This document shows, in pieces, positions 16,062 to 23,961 of a stretch of 37,983 nucleotides of DNA. Numbering within the stretch: the stretch's first letter is position 1; each line of letters starts with the position of its first letter. The stretch is from an uncultured Ectothiorhodospiraceae bacterium. Its GTDB lineage: Bacteria > Pseudomonadota > Gammaproteobacteria > S012-40. The position numbers and the translations under genes are program-made. The notes under the pieces are model-generated. The model was not told where the DNA came from, did not search any database, and saw only the letters and a program-made list of their open reading frames with translations. The stretch covers positions 1 to 37,983 of the forward strand of contig CALZJE010000033.1 in assembly GCA_945787715.1 (NCBI GenBank). Direction: 5' to 3'.

Positions 16062-17195
16062 GTGGTCGATCTTTTTCAATATGCGGATGAGTTGGGGCCA
16101 TTAAAAATTATTCATGTTCATGAGCCCTCAGTTAACTTAAAAGCTGTTCTTGTGGTGGACAATGTTGCCAAAGGCCCGTCGATTGGAGGGGTACGAATGG
16201 CAAGTGATGTGAGCACTGAAGAGTGTGTCCGCCTTGCCCGTGCAATGACCTTTAAGAATGCCGCAGCCGGTTTGCCTCATGGTGGTGGTAAAGCTGTTTT
16301 ATATGGCGATCCCAAAATGCCGCTGGCGGAAAAAGAGCAACTCATCCGCGCACTCGCAAACGCATTACGAAATGAAGACACTTATATTTTTGCACCGGAT
16401 ATGGGTACCGATGAACGATGTATGGCCTGGGTACGGGATGAGATTGCGCGCGTTGTTGGCCTGCCACGTGAAATTGGTGGTATACCGTTGGATGAAATTG
16501 GTGCCACAGGATGGGGATTGAGTCATGTTGTCGATGTGGCTTTGAAGCATTGTCAGTTTCAACTCCAAGGCGCTCGCGTGGTAGTACAGGGATTTGGTGC
16601 AGTAGGTAAACATGTAGCACGTTATCTTACTTCTAAGGGGGCTGTGATTGTCGCAGTTGCGGATTCTACAGGCGGTATTCGCAATGATGATGGCCTGGAT
16701 ATCGACACGCTACTGGCGCTAAAAAACGATGGAAAATCTGTCACTGAATATCCAAAAGCTACGGTGATCGAGCGTGATGATGTCATTGCTGTGCCTTGTG
16801 ATATCTGGATACCCGCGGCAAGACCAGATGTAATCAACGAAAATAATGTACATCGTTTAAATGCAAAGCTGGTAGTGGAGGGTGCGAATATTCCTTTAAC
16901 CCATGGTGCCGAAAAAATTCTGCACGACAAAGGCATACTCTGTGTGCCTGATTTTATCGCCAATGCGGGTGGTGTTATCTGCGCGGCCATGGAATATCGT
17001 GGGGCTAGTGAATCAACCGTACTGCAAACTATTGAAGAAAAGCTGAGACGCAATACTGAACTGGTTTTAAGTACTATGAAACAGGAACAAATTTTACCGC
17101 GAGAAGCAGCCATGAATTTAGCACTAAAGCGTGTTCATAAAGCGATGAGCTTCCGGCGTTTTTCCGCTTTTTCCTGCGCGCCGAATTTTGTGTAG
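16062..17195 (+). CDS. Glu/Leu/Phe/Val-type amino-acid dehydrogenase (leucine dehydrogenase-like)
   Basis: A 377-residue NAD(P)-dependent dehydrogenase that reversibly deaminates an amino acid to a 2-oxo acid plus ammonia. The GTG start at 16062 is supported by GGGAGG at 16051-16056. N-terminal dimerisation/catalytic domain: G-P-S-I-G-G-V-R-M (38-46), Lys65, A-A-A-G-L-P-H-G-G-G-K with Lys77 as the catalytic-type lysine, and D-M-G-T-D-E with Asp113. The Rossmann domain has G-F-G-A-V-G-K-H-V-A, followed by I-P-A-A-R-P-D-V-I and V-E-G-A-N-I-P-L-T and N-A-G-G-V-I. The size and motifs fit the leucine/phenylalanine/valine dehydrogenase branch better than glutamate dehydrogenase (~420-450 residues). 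The next genes oxidise 2-oxo acids, which supports a branched-chain or aromatic amino acid as substrate. Exact specificity is inference. Confidence 0.85.
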   Translation: MVDLFQYADELGPLKIIHVHEPSVNLKAVLVVDNVAKGPSIGGVRMASDVSTEECVRLARAMTFKNAAAGLPHGGGKAVLYGDPKMPLAEKEQLIRALANALRNEDTYIFAPDMGTDERCMAWVRDEIARVVGLPREIGGIPLDEIGATGWGLSHVVDVALKHCQFQLQGARVVVQGFGAVGKHVARYLTSKGAVIVAVADSTGGIRNDDGLDIDTLLALKNDGKSVTEYPKATVIERDDVIAVPCDIWIPAARPDVINENNVHRLNAKLVVEGANIPLTHGAEKILHDKGILCVPDFIANAGGVICAAMEYRGASESTVLQTIEEKLRRNTELVLSTMKQEQILPREAAMNLALKRVHKAMSFRRFSAFSCAPNFV

Positions 17196-17202
17196 AAAAT
17201 TT

Positions 17203-17229
17203 CGTGTAATACGTGTAATACGTGTAATA
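17203..17229 (+). repeat. three perfect 9-bp tandem units
   Basis: CGTGTAATA repeated three times directly between the dehydrogenase stop codon and the oxidoreductase gene, ending 40 bases before ATG 17270. Confidence 0.85.
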
Positions 17230-17269
17230 AAAGGAATAGTTAAAAACCGCTAAATTAAAAGGAGTCAAT

Positions 17270-18217
17270 ATGTACCGTATTCGTTTTCACGGCCGCGGTG
17301 GGCAGGGAATGAAAACTGCCAGTCGCATATTGGGCACGGCTTTTTTTCTAGAAGGTTATGAAGTCCAGGACGCTCCTCGATATGGTGCAGAACGCAGAGG
17401 GGCACCAATCTTCGCGTATGTGCGCGCAGCAAAACAAACGATTCACGAACGTGGTGTCATTCAACAACCGGATTTGGTGATTATCGCCGATGAAAGTCTG
17501 GCATCTGTTTCCAGTGCTGGCACACTAATCGGTATTGATAAACATTGTGTTTTATTGATTGTTAGTAATGAATCACCAGAATCCTGGAAACATCGTCTAA
17601 ACCTCGACTGTACTGTATTGACACTTGCCTATGAGCAGTTAGACATACATCAAATATCCTATGCCGGTATTGTGTGCACAGGTGCTGCCGCAAGATTAAC
17701 AGGAATAATCTCAAATGAAACTTTACAACGGGCAATCAAGCAGGAATTAGCGGCATTTGATGAATCAGTCGTAGCCAACAATCTTCATCAAGCTCTCGAT
17801 GCTTATAAAAAGATGGCGGAACATGAAGCTTGTGTACAAAAAAGTCAGGAAATTTCCGCTGACAATTACCAAGCTCCCGAGTGGATCACGTTACCCTTTG
17901 ATGATGCCAATATTTCTGCGCCTGCGATCCATGCATCAGCCAACAGTGTGCAAATCAAAACCGGGCTCTGGCGTAGCTTTCGTCCCGTAATTGATTATCA
18001 ACATTGTAAACACTGTTGGTGGATTTGCAGTACTTATTGTCCTGATGGTGCCATTAATGTTGATGATAGCGGGCAACCACAAATCGATTATGATCATTGC
18101 AAGGGATGTATGGTTTGTGTGGCGCAATGTCCGTCACATGCAATATCTATTATTCCAGAACAACAAGCCGAAGTTGCAGCACCAGAAGTTACTGCAATAC
18201 CAGGGGATAAGCGATGA
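17270..18217 (+). CDS. 2-oxoacid:ferredoxin oxidoreductase, fused gamma and delta (ferredoxin) subunits
   Basis: A 315-residue fusion. Residues 1-180 are the gamma domain of the pyruvate/2-ketoisovalerate/2-oxoglutarate ferredoxin oxidoreductase family: Y-R-I-R-F-H-G-R-G-G-Q-G at the N-terminus and D-A-P-R-Y-G-A-E-R-R-G-A-P. A linker (about 180-235) leads to a two-cluster ferredoxin domain. The second cluster motif is regular, Cys277-x2-Cys280-x2-Cys283-x3-Cys287-Pro. The first is Cys246-x2-Cys249-x3-Cys253-x3-Cys257-Pro, one residue longer than the usual C-x2-C-x2-C. The domain passes electrons from the TPP site to ferredoxin. AAAGGAGT precedes the ATG. The stop overlaps the next start (ATGA), so it is translated with the alpha subunit. 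Confidence 0.88.
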   Translation: MYRIRFHGRGGQGMKTASRILGTAFFLEGYEVQDAPRYGAERRGAPIFAYVRAAKQTIHERGVIQQPDLVIIADESLASVSSAGTLIGIDKHCVLLIVSNESPESWKHRLNLDCTVLTLAYEQLDIHQISYAGIVCTGAAARLTGIISNETLQRAIKQELAAFDESVVANNLHQALDAYKKMAEHEACVQKSQEISADNYQAPEWITLPFDDANISAPAIHASANSVQIKTGLWRSFRPVIDYQHCKHCWWICSTYCPDGAINVDDSGQPQIDYDHCKGCMVCVAQCPSHAISIIPEQQAEVAAPEVTAIPGDKR

Positions 18218-19461
18218 ATCGTGTGTTACTCACCGGCAACGGCGCTGCAGCCTGGGGTGCACGTTTGGCACAGGCGGAATATATCCCTGCATTTCCCATT
18301 ACTCCGCAAACTGAAATTATTGAAACGTTAGCGCAATGGATTGACCAGGATAAAATGACTGCACGTTTGGTGACTCTGGAGTCCGAACATTCCATGATTA
18401 CAGCCGCCGCAGCTGCAGCTGTTACCGGCGTTCGGGTATTTTCAGCGACCTCCAGTCAAGGCTTGTTGTATGCTATGGAAATGATTTACACGGTATCTGG
18501 TTGGCGAGCGCCGTTTGTTTTGGTGAATGTTTCCCGTGGCTTGGCTTCACCAATAACACTGGAGCCGGATCACAATGATGTTCTGGCTGCTCGTGACAGT
18601 GGTTGTCTACAAATTCATTGTTCCACATGTCAGGAAGTGCTGGACAATACACTGATAGCATATCGTCTGGCAGAAGACCCTCGTGTGAGGCTGCCGGTTA
18701 TTGTCAACCTCGATGGCTTTTATTTATCGTTTACGCGGGAACCGGTTTTGTTACCCGAGATTGAGTCGGTGAAAAATTTTATTGGTGAATATAATCCAGA
18801 GAACATGAGATTTCGTGCGCATGAACCCATGAGCCATGCTGTTGCGGTGTTAGGTGGTGCGCCTTACTCCTATTTTCGATATCAGACACATCTAGCGGTA
18901 GAAAATGGATTGGCAGTTTATGATGAGCTGGCAAAAGAATTTGAACAACAGTTTGGCCGTGAATATGGTGTGATAGAAAATTATTTCGCCGATGATGCGG
19001 ATTATGTTTTTGTTATGATGGATTCATTTGCAACCAAGGCAAAAGATGCTGTTGATAAATTACGTGCGACAGGGTGGGCTATTGGTTTACTGCGTCCACG
19101 TTTGATAAGGCCATTTCCAGCTGAAAGATTTCGAACATTACTGTCAGGCAAAAAAGCTGTTGCAGTGATTGATCAGAATATTTCTATGGGGATGGGTGGT
19201 GTTTTGCACAGTGAACTCTGTACTGCATTGTATGGCCAACCGCAAACACCTGAAATTGTTGCCAGTTTTATTGGTGGCCTCGGTGGTCGTGATATCACCG
19301 TTGAGGAATTTTTTGAAATCGCCAAATCTATACGCCATGCGGATGAAATAAATCAGACGCCCAGCCCACGACTGTTATACACAGAAACCGAATTGCGCGA
19401 AATTCGCAAATTGCAATCTCTAGCAAATGTAAAGTTACATGGATTTGGAGAAACATCATGA
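18214..19461 (+). CDS. 2-oxoacid:ferredoxin oxidoreductase, alpha subunit
   Basis: A 415-residue alpha subunit (PorA/VorA type) of the same enzyme. The N-terminal pyrimidine-binding domain shows G-N-G-A-A-A-W-G-A-R-L-A, the P-I-T-P-Q-T-E-I-I motif with the conserved Thr, and E-S-E-H-S-M-I containing the Glu that activates the TPP aminopyrimidine. The domain II/III region includes G-W-A-I-G-L-L-R-P-R-L-I-R-P-F-P and V-I-D-Q-N-I-S-M-G-M-G-G, as in PorA. It overlaps both neighbours by ATGA, which indicates tight translational coupling and fixed stoichiometry. With the beta subunit it decarboxylates 2-oxo acids to acyl-CoA. Substrate range cannot be decided by eye; the upstream dehydrogenase favours branched-chain or aromatic 2-oxo acids rather than pyruvate. 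Confidence 0.88.
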   Translation: MNRVLLTGNGAAAWGARLAQAEYIPAFPITPQTEIIETLAQWIDQDKMTARLVTLESEHSMITAAAAAAVTGVRVFSATSSQGLLYAMEMIYTVSGWRAPFVLVNVSRGLASPITLEPDHNDVLAARDSGCLQIHCSTCQEVLDNTLIAYRLAEDPRVRLPVIVNLDGFYLSFTREPVLLPEIESVKNFIGEYNPENMRFRAHEPMSHAVAVLGGAPYSYFRYQTHLAVENGLAVYDELAKEFEQQFGREYGVIENYFADDADYVFVMMDSFATKAKDAVDKLRATGWAIGLLRPRLIRPFPAERFRTLLSGKKAVAVIDQNISMGMGGVLHSELCTALYGQPQTPEIVASFIGGLGGRDITVEEFFEIAKSIRHADEINQTPSPRLLYTETELREIRKLQSLANVKLHGFGETS

Positions 19462-20384
19462 ACGATAAGCCGGTGACTTTATATCGACATATGAAGGATT
19501 TACCTTCCACCCATTTACTGGGATCAGGCACTGCTATGTGTTCCGGTTGTGGTGGATTGGAAGCACTACATGAGATATATGACATCATTGGTGAAAAATC
19601 CCTATATGTTAATGCGGCCGGATGTATGACGTTGTTATCAGTCTATCCATTTACTCCTTTTCGTGGCTCCTGGTTATACACGGCCATGGCCAGTGCGGCT
19701 GCCGGTGCTCAGGGTGTGCGTGATGCACTGGATATTCTATTAGAAAAAAAGCAGATGAAAGCAGACGAAGACATGCAGGTTGTTGTGCTATCAGGCGATG
19801 GCTCGGCATATGGTATGGGATTGTCGGCAACCTCCAGCGCCATGGAGCGTAATTTGGATTTTATTTATATCTGTTATGACAATGAAGGTTATGGCAATAC
19901 CGGCCAACAATATTCTGGCGCAACACCCCATGCGGCAAGAACATCCACCAGTAAAGGTAGCAGTGGATTTCGAGGTTTTAAAAAAGATCTGTTTTCCATC
20001 TGGGCAGCACATAAACCAACATACGTAGCCACAGTGATTGGTAGTGAGCCGGTAGACCTGGCAAGAAAAATTGAAAAGGCCATGCAGTTAAAAGGACCAA
20101 GATTAATTCTCGCCTTGTCACCTTGCCCAACAGGCTGGGATTATGATCCACAGGATTCCGTGGAAATCGGAAAACTGGCAGTGAAGACCGGTATCTGGCC
20201 GTTAAAAGAATATGTGGATGGAAAAGTAAGACATACTAAATTACCTAAGCAACGTCTATCAGTGGATGAATATCTCAAGCGTCAGGGGCGTTTTAATCAT
20301 TTGTATCAGCCTGATAGAAATGACAAATTGATCAACGAAATACAGATCGATGTGGATGATTATTGGTCAGAGGTAGTGGAATAA
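19458..20384 (+). CDS. 2-oxoacid:ferredoxin oxidoreductase, beta (TPP-binding) subunit
   Basis: A 308-residue beta subunit with the thiamine-pyrophosphate site. Near the N-terminus G-T-A-M-C-S-G-C-G-G holds two cysteines (28 and 31) that in this family help ligate the proximal [4Fe-4S] cluster. The TPP/Mg motif begins G-D-G at 113-115 (S-G-D-G-S-A-Y-G-M-G) and closes with Y-D-N-E-G-Y-G-N-T-G-Q-Q-Y-S-G-A-T-P, which is standard. The K-G-P-R-L-I-L-A-L-S-P-C-P-T-G-W region supplies the C-terminal Cys. The start overlaps the alpha gene by ATGA, and its TAA overlaps the next ATG. The product works in the cytoplasm with the two upstream subunits. Confidence 0.9.
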   Translation: MNDKPVTLYRHMKDLPSTHLLGSGTAMCSGCGGLEALHEIYDIIGEKSLYVNAAGCMTLLSVYPFTPFRGSWLYTAMASAAAGAQGVRDALDILLEKKQMKADEDMQVVVLSGDGSAYGMGLSATSSAMERNLDFIYICYDNEGYGNTGQQYSGATPHAARTSTSKGSSGFRGFKKDLFSIWAAHKPTYVATVIGSEPVDLARKIEKAMQLKGPRLILALSPCPTGWDYDPQDSVEIGKLAVKTGIWPLKEYVDGKVRHTKLPKQRLSVDEYLKRQGRFNHLYQPDRNDKLINEIQIDVDDYWSEVVE

Positions 20385-22087
20385 TGAAAAGGATAGAAAA
20401 AAGCTACTTTCACCGGGGCGGCGATGAGAGCTTGTTAGGGGCAACGATACCAGAGCATTTTTCAATGATTGCGAAACGTTTTCCTGGTCACGAAGCCGTG
20501 GTTTCCTTGCCTCAATCAAAACGTTTAAGTTATCAAACACTGGCAGAAAGAATCGATGAGCTGGCGCGTGGACTGGTCGCCTCCGGGTTTAACAAAGGTG
20601 ATCGTATTGGTGTCTGGTCCACAGATAACCTTGAGTGGTTACTTTTACAAATGGCCACAGCACGTATTGGTGCTATTCTGGTGAATATCAATCCAGCTTA
20701 TCGCAGTAGCGAACTGGCTTACGCATTACAGTGCTCGGAAATCCAGGGGATTTTTACCATCCCCAGTTTCCGCCACAGCGATTATCTGGCGATGCTACTG
20801 GAATTGATTCCTGAACTAAAGACACAAGATCCTGCGGAGCTGAAAAGTTCACAGTTTCCTTTTCTACGTAGCGTTATCGTTTATGATCCTACTGAACCAA
20901 TGGAAACAAAACGTCCAACAAAAGGTTTCACCTTATGGTCAGAGGTGCTGGAAAACGCATCAAAGTTTTCGCAACAGGAACTTAATAAGTTGACCGTAAC
21001 ACTGGATTGTGATGACGCCATTAATATTCAATATACCTCGGGCACCACTGGCTTTCCAAAAGCCGTTGTACTGACACATCACAATATATTAAACAACGCC
21101 TATTTTTCAGCAAAAGCCATGTATTTTACAGAACATGATCGCTTATGCGTGCCTGTACCTTTTTATCATTGTTTTGGGATGGTGCTCGCGAATTTGCTGT
21201 GTTTTTCAGTTGGCGCATGCATTGTTATTCCATCCGAACATTTTGATGCACCAGCGGTGTTGCACGCCATTGAAACAGAACGTTGCACAGCAGTGCATGG
21301 TGTGCCCACTATGTTTATTGCTGAACTGGAACATCCAGATTTTAAAAATTACGATATGTCCACTTTACGTACCGGCATTATGGCTGGCGCACCGTGTCCG
21401 GTTCCATTAATGAATCGCGTCATGCAAGATATGAACTGCTGCGAAATACTCATTGGCTACGGCGAAACAGAAGCCTCGCCGTTAACTCATTTAACCAGTC
21501 GTGATGATAATATCGAACGCCGAACAGAAACCGTCGGTAAAAACCTGCCTCATCAGGAAGTAAAAGTTGTTGATCTGGAAACCGGTGCCACTGTACCACT
21601 GGGTGAAATTGGTGAAATTTGTTTTCGTGGTTATCACATCATGCAAAAATACTACGCTAACCCAGAAGCAACGACAAAAACTATCGATGAAAATGGCTGG
21701 TTACATTCCGGTGATCTAGGAACCATGGATGCCGAGGGTTATTTAAAAATTACCGGCCGATTAAAAGAGATGATTATTCGTGGTGGAGAAAATATCTACC
21801 CAAGAGAGATAGAAGAGTTTTTATTCACGCATCCAAAGGTCGCACAGGTTGCAGTGTTCGGGATTCCCGATGAATTTTACGGCGAGACTGTCATGGCCTG
21901 GGTTCAATTACATGCCGGTGAACAGGCCACGGAAACAGAGATTCAAGAGTTTTGTAAAGATCATATTGCCCATTTTAAAGTGCCAAAAACTATCTGGTTT
22001 GTTGATGAGTTCCCAATGACGGTTACCGGCAAACTACAAAAATTCCGCATGCAGGAAATTAGTCTGGAAAAATTGCAAACCGCTTAA
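20384..22087 (+). CDS. AMP-forming acyl-CoA synthetase
   Basis: A 567-residue ANL-superfamily ligase that activates a carboxylic acid to its CoA thioester via an acyl-AMP. The start at 20384 forms TAATG with the beta-subunit stop; a TTG 21 bases upstream is less plausible. The P-loop is Y-T-S-G-T-T-G-F-P-K-A (217-227). It also has G-Y-G-E-T-E-A-S-P-L-T-H, H-S-G-D-L-G-T-M-D, the hinge G-R-L-K-E-M-I-I-R-G-G-E-N-I-Y-P, and the catalytic C-terminal lysine in T-G-K-L-Q-K (near 550). Sequence style fits the medium-chain/branched fatty-acid CoA ligases. As the last gene of the operon it likely handles the acid belonging to the 2-oxoacid oxidoreductase product, letting the cell also use that acid directly. 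The exact acid is unknown. Confidence 0.9.
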   Translation: MKRIEKSYFHRGGDESLLGATIPEHFSMIAKRFPGHEAVVSLPQSKRLSYQTLAERIDELARGLVASGFNKGDRIGVWSTDNLEWLLLQMATARIGAILVNINPAYRSSELAYALQCSEIQGIFTIPSFRHSDYLAMLLELIPELKTQDPAELKSSQFPFLRSVIVYDPTEPMETKRPTKGFTLWSEVLENASKFSQQELNKLTVTLDCDDAINIQYTSGTTGFPKAVVLTHHNILNNAYFSAKAMYFTEHDRLCVPVPFYHCFGMVLANLLCFSVGACIVIPSEHFDAPAVLHAIETERCTAVHGVPTMFIAELEHPDFKNYDMSTLRTGIMAGAPCPVPLMNRVMQDMNCCEILIGYGETEASPLTHLTSRDDNIERRTETVGKNLPHQEVKVVDLETGATVPLGEIGEICFRGYHIMQKYYANPEATTKTIDENGWLHSGDLGTMDAEGYLKITGRLKEMIIRGGENIYPREIEEFLFTHPKVAQVAVFGIPDEFYGETVMAWVQLHAGEQATETEIQEFCKDHIAHFKVPKTIWFVDEFPMTVTGKLQKFRMQEISLEKLQTA

Positions 22088-22099
22088 TGAGCGGGATGT

Positions 22100-22318
22100 T
22101 TAAATGCCCAATTCAGGTTTCTCAATATTAGCTCGTAATTGCCTTATTATCTCATCAACTTGTTCAGTTGCATCTAACAATGCATCACCAATAGTTTCAT
22201 TTACAATCATGGTTAAGCGGTCATAGTCTTCTGCGGCTAATTGTTTCTGTTTGTTCTCATCCAATGAGCTTTTAAATGCTGCTACTGCTTTTTCTGCCCA
22301 TTCTGTTGTGTTATTCAT
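22100..22318 (-). CDS. small hypothetical helical protein
   Basis: From ATG 22318 (GGAG six bases upstream) a 72-residue, acidic, probably all-helical protein with no membrane segment. It reads M-N-N-T-T-E-W-A-E-K-A-V-A-A-F-K and ends R-Q-L-R-A-N-I-E-K-P-E-L-G-I. A 28-residue in-frame upstream extension has no RBS and is left out. It faces the end of the acyl-CoA ligase gene, 12 bases away. I do not recognise the family. The good RBS and protein-like composition make it a likely gene. Confidence 0.6.
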   Translation of the reverse strand: MNNTTEWAEKAVAAFKSSLDENKQKQLAAEDYDRLTMIVNETIGDALLDATEQVDEIIRQLRANIEKPELGI

Positions 22319-22987
22319 TTTTCGCTCCTTATTTCTAGTTCTTATAATTATAGCAAATAGGATTTGTGTGAGTAAAAAAGAATTATTTGGGTATGGAAAC
22401 ATTTCCCTGGCTGATCCTCATACTCATATGACCCTCATAAACCCCCAATACAGCCTTGCCGCTCTATGACCGTTACTTCGCCGTTCAAAAATATGCAGCA
22501 AAGAAACCTGGTGGCTCATCGGCCCTGCGAAGGTCTTTTTAGTGTCGGCGAACTGCCAGTCACTACTTAAACACGAATGACTGCAATGTGTATGAATAGC
22601 CATTAATATCAAGCGGCCTGATCTGCACAAAGTAGTCGAAATCACTCAATACGAATTCTTGTTTGCATTTCTGCATATGCGACATTGTTGTCATTCATAA
22701 CGCTAAAGTTAAAATGTCATTTTAGAAAATTACAGCCAGTTGCAGATTGTTAGAGAATACTTATCTTCGCTTAGAAAAATATTGAAATCCGACATTACAA
22801 CATGTTTTTTTGAGTGATAAATATAGCTGAAAAAATGCTCAACAACATAAGCTTGACTCTCTTCCTGAATATTGGTCAAGAGGTGTTTAATACTTCCAAT
22901 CCCAAATCATGAATTACGTTAAGTACTTTACGGAATGACCGATAAACTTTATTAACGTATCTATCATAACCTCGGAGATAAGCTTCT
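22319..22987. other. intergenic stretch, no supported gene
   Basis: About 670 bases. From 22424 to 22645 a G+C-richer patch holds a 73-codon minus-strand ORF with no RBS or recognisable family, possibly debris of a mobile element. The remainder is AT-rich upstream DNA of the PhnD-like gene. The only sequence signal before that gene is its RBS (GGAG at about 22975). Confidence 0.45.
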
Positions 22988-23929
22988 ATGTTGGCTAAAA
23001 ATGTAATACATCTCTGGCTACTCGTCCTGTTATTGGCCTATAGCACAGCAGGCATTGTTGAGGCAAATGCATCCCGGCAGGTCAAAATGGTTGTGACAGC
23101 TGCCATTGTTTCGGATAAAGGCATGCCGATTTATGAAGAAATTGCCGAGTATCTTTCACAAAAGCTGGATTGGGATATGTCAGTCGTCTCCGGCCTGTCA
23201 TACGATGAATCTGATGAGATGCTCGATAGTGGCATCATCCAGATAGGTTATGTCTGTGGTTTGCCTTACGTGCACAAGTTTGCCGAAGGTAAGTATGAAT
23301 TGTTGGCTATGCCGGTTATGTCGATGAAAAAAGGAAGATTTCCTGATGCTAAGGGTTATGAAGATGTGCCGGGAAAATACTACTCCTACACCATTGTGCA
23401 TAAAGACTCACCGATACAAAGCTGGGCTGATCTAAAGGGCAAGACCTATGTCTTTAACGAGACGGCCAGCAACTCTGGCTATAATATGCCACGCTACAAA
23501 TTGGTTCAACTTGGAGCCAAGTCCTGGCAAGACTATTTTTCAAAAGTTGTTGTTTCCGGCTCGCATGAAGAGTCTATTCGGTTGGTTGCGCAGGGTATCG
23601 TTGATGCCAGTTCGGTAGATTCCCTGGTGCTGGATTATGACCGTGTGCTGGGGCATGCCGACGCCCTCAATGTCCGAATCATTGAACATCTGCATCCTGG
23701 CGGCGCTGGTATTCCCCCTGTCGTGATTAGTAAAAAGGCTGATTTGAGCATCAAAAAAAAGATGCAAGCGGTTCTGTTAAGCATGCATGATGACCCAGAA
23801 GGGCGAAAATTGCTTGATAAGGCTCTGGTGTCACGCTTTGTCGAACCAGACGACACTAATTATGATGATATTCGCTTTATGGAGTCTGAGGCTAAAAAAG
23901 CGGGATTCCGCGATTTTGAAGATGAGTAA
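22988..23929 (+). CDS. PhnD-like periplasmic phosphate/phosphonate-type substrate-binding protein
   Basis: A 313-residue periplasmic binding protein. Residues 1-28 form a cleavable signal peptide (L-W-L-L-V-L-L-L-A-Y-S core, A-N-A end). The mature part matches the PhnD/SsuA/TauA-like type 2 binding fold: I-V-S-D-K-G-M-P-I-Y-E-E-I-A-E-Y-L, G-I-I-Q-I-G-Y-V-C-G-L-P-Y, Y-T-I-V-H-K-D-S-P-I-Q-S-W-A-D-L-K-G-K and A-S-N-S-G-Y-N-M-P. No ABC permease or ATPase gene follows. Instead a sensor kinase gene starts 32 bases downstream, so this protein probably presents a ligand to the kinase. The ligand need not be phosphonate; the family is broad. This gene pair looks G+C-richer than the rest of the window, which may mean transfer. 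Confidence 0.85.
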   Translation: MLAKNVIHLWLLVLLLAYSTAGIVEANASRQVKMVVTAAIVSDKGMPIYEEIAEYLSQKLDWDMSVVSGLSYDESDEMLDSGIIQIGYVCGLPYVHKFAEGKYELLAMPVMSMKKGRFPDAKGYEDVPGKYYSYTIVHKDSPIQSWADLKGKTYVFNETASNSGYNMPRYKLVQLGAKSWQDYFSKVVVSGSHEESIRLVAQGIVDASSVDSLVLDYDRVLGHADALNVRIIEHLHPGGAGIPPVVISKKADLSIKKKMQAVLLSMHDDPEGRKLLDKALVSRFVEPDDTNYDDIRFMESEAKKAGFRDFEDE

Positions 23930-23961
23930 TACCCCTCTATAAATAATTAAAGATAACACTG

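Noticed and set aside
22424-22645. 73-codon minus-strand ORF between the acyl-CoA ligase and PhnD-like genes
   Set aside because: No RBS, no family resemblance, unusual composition; may be debris of a mobile element but not demonstrable.
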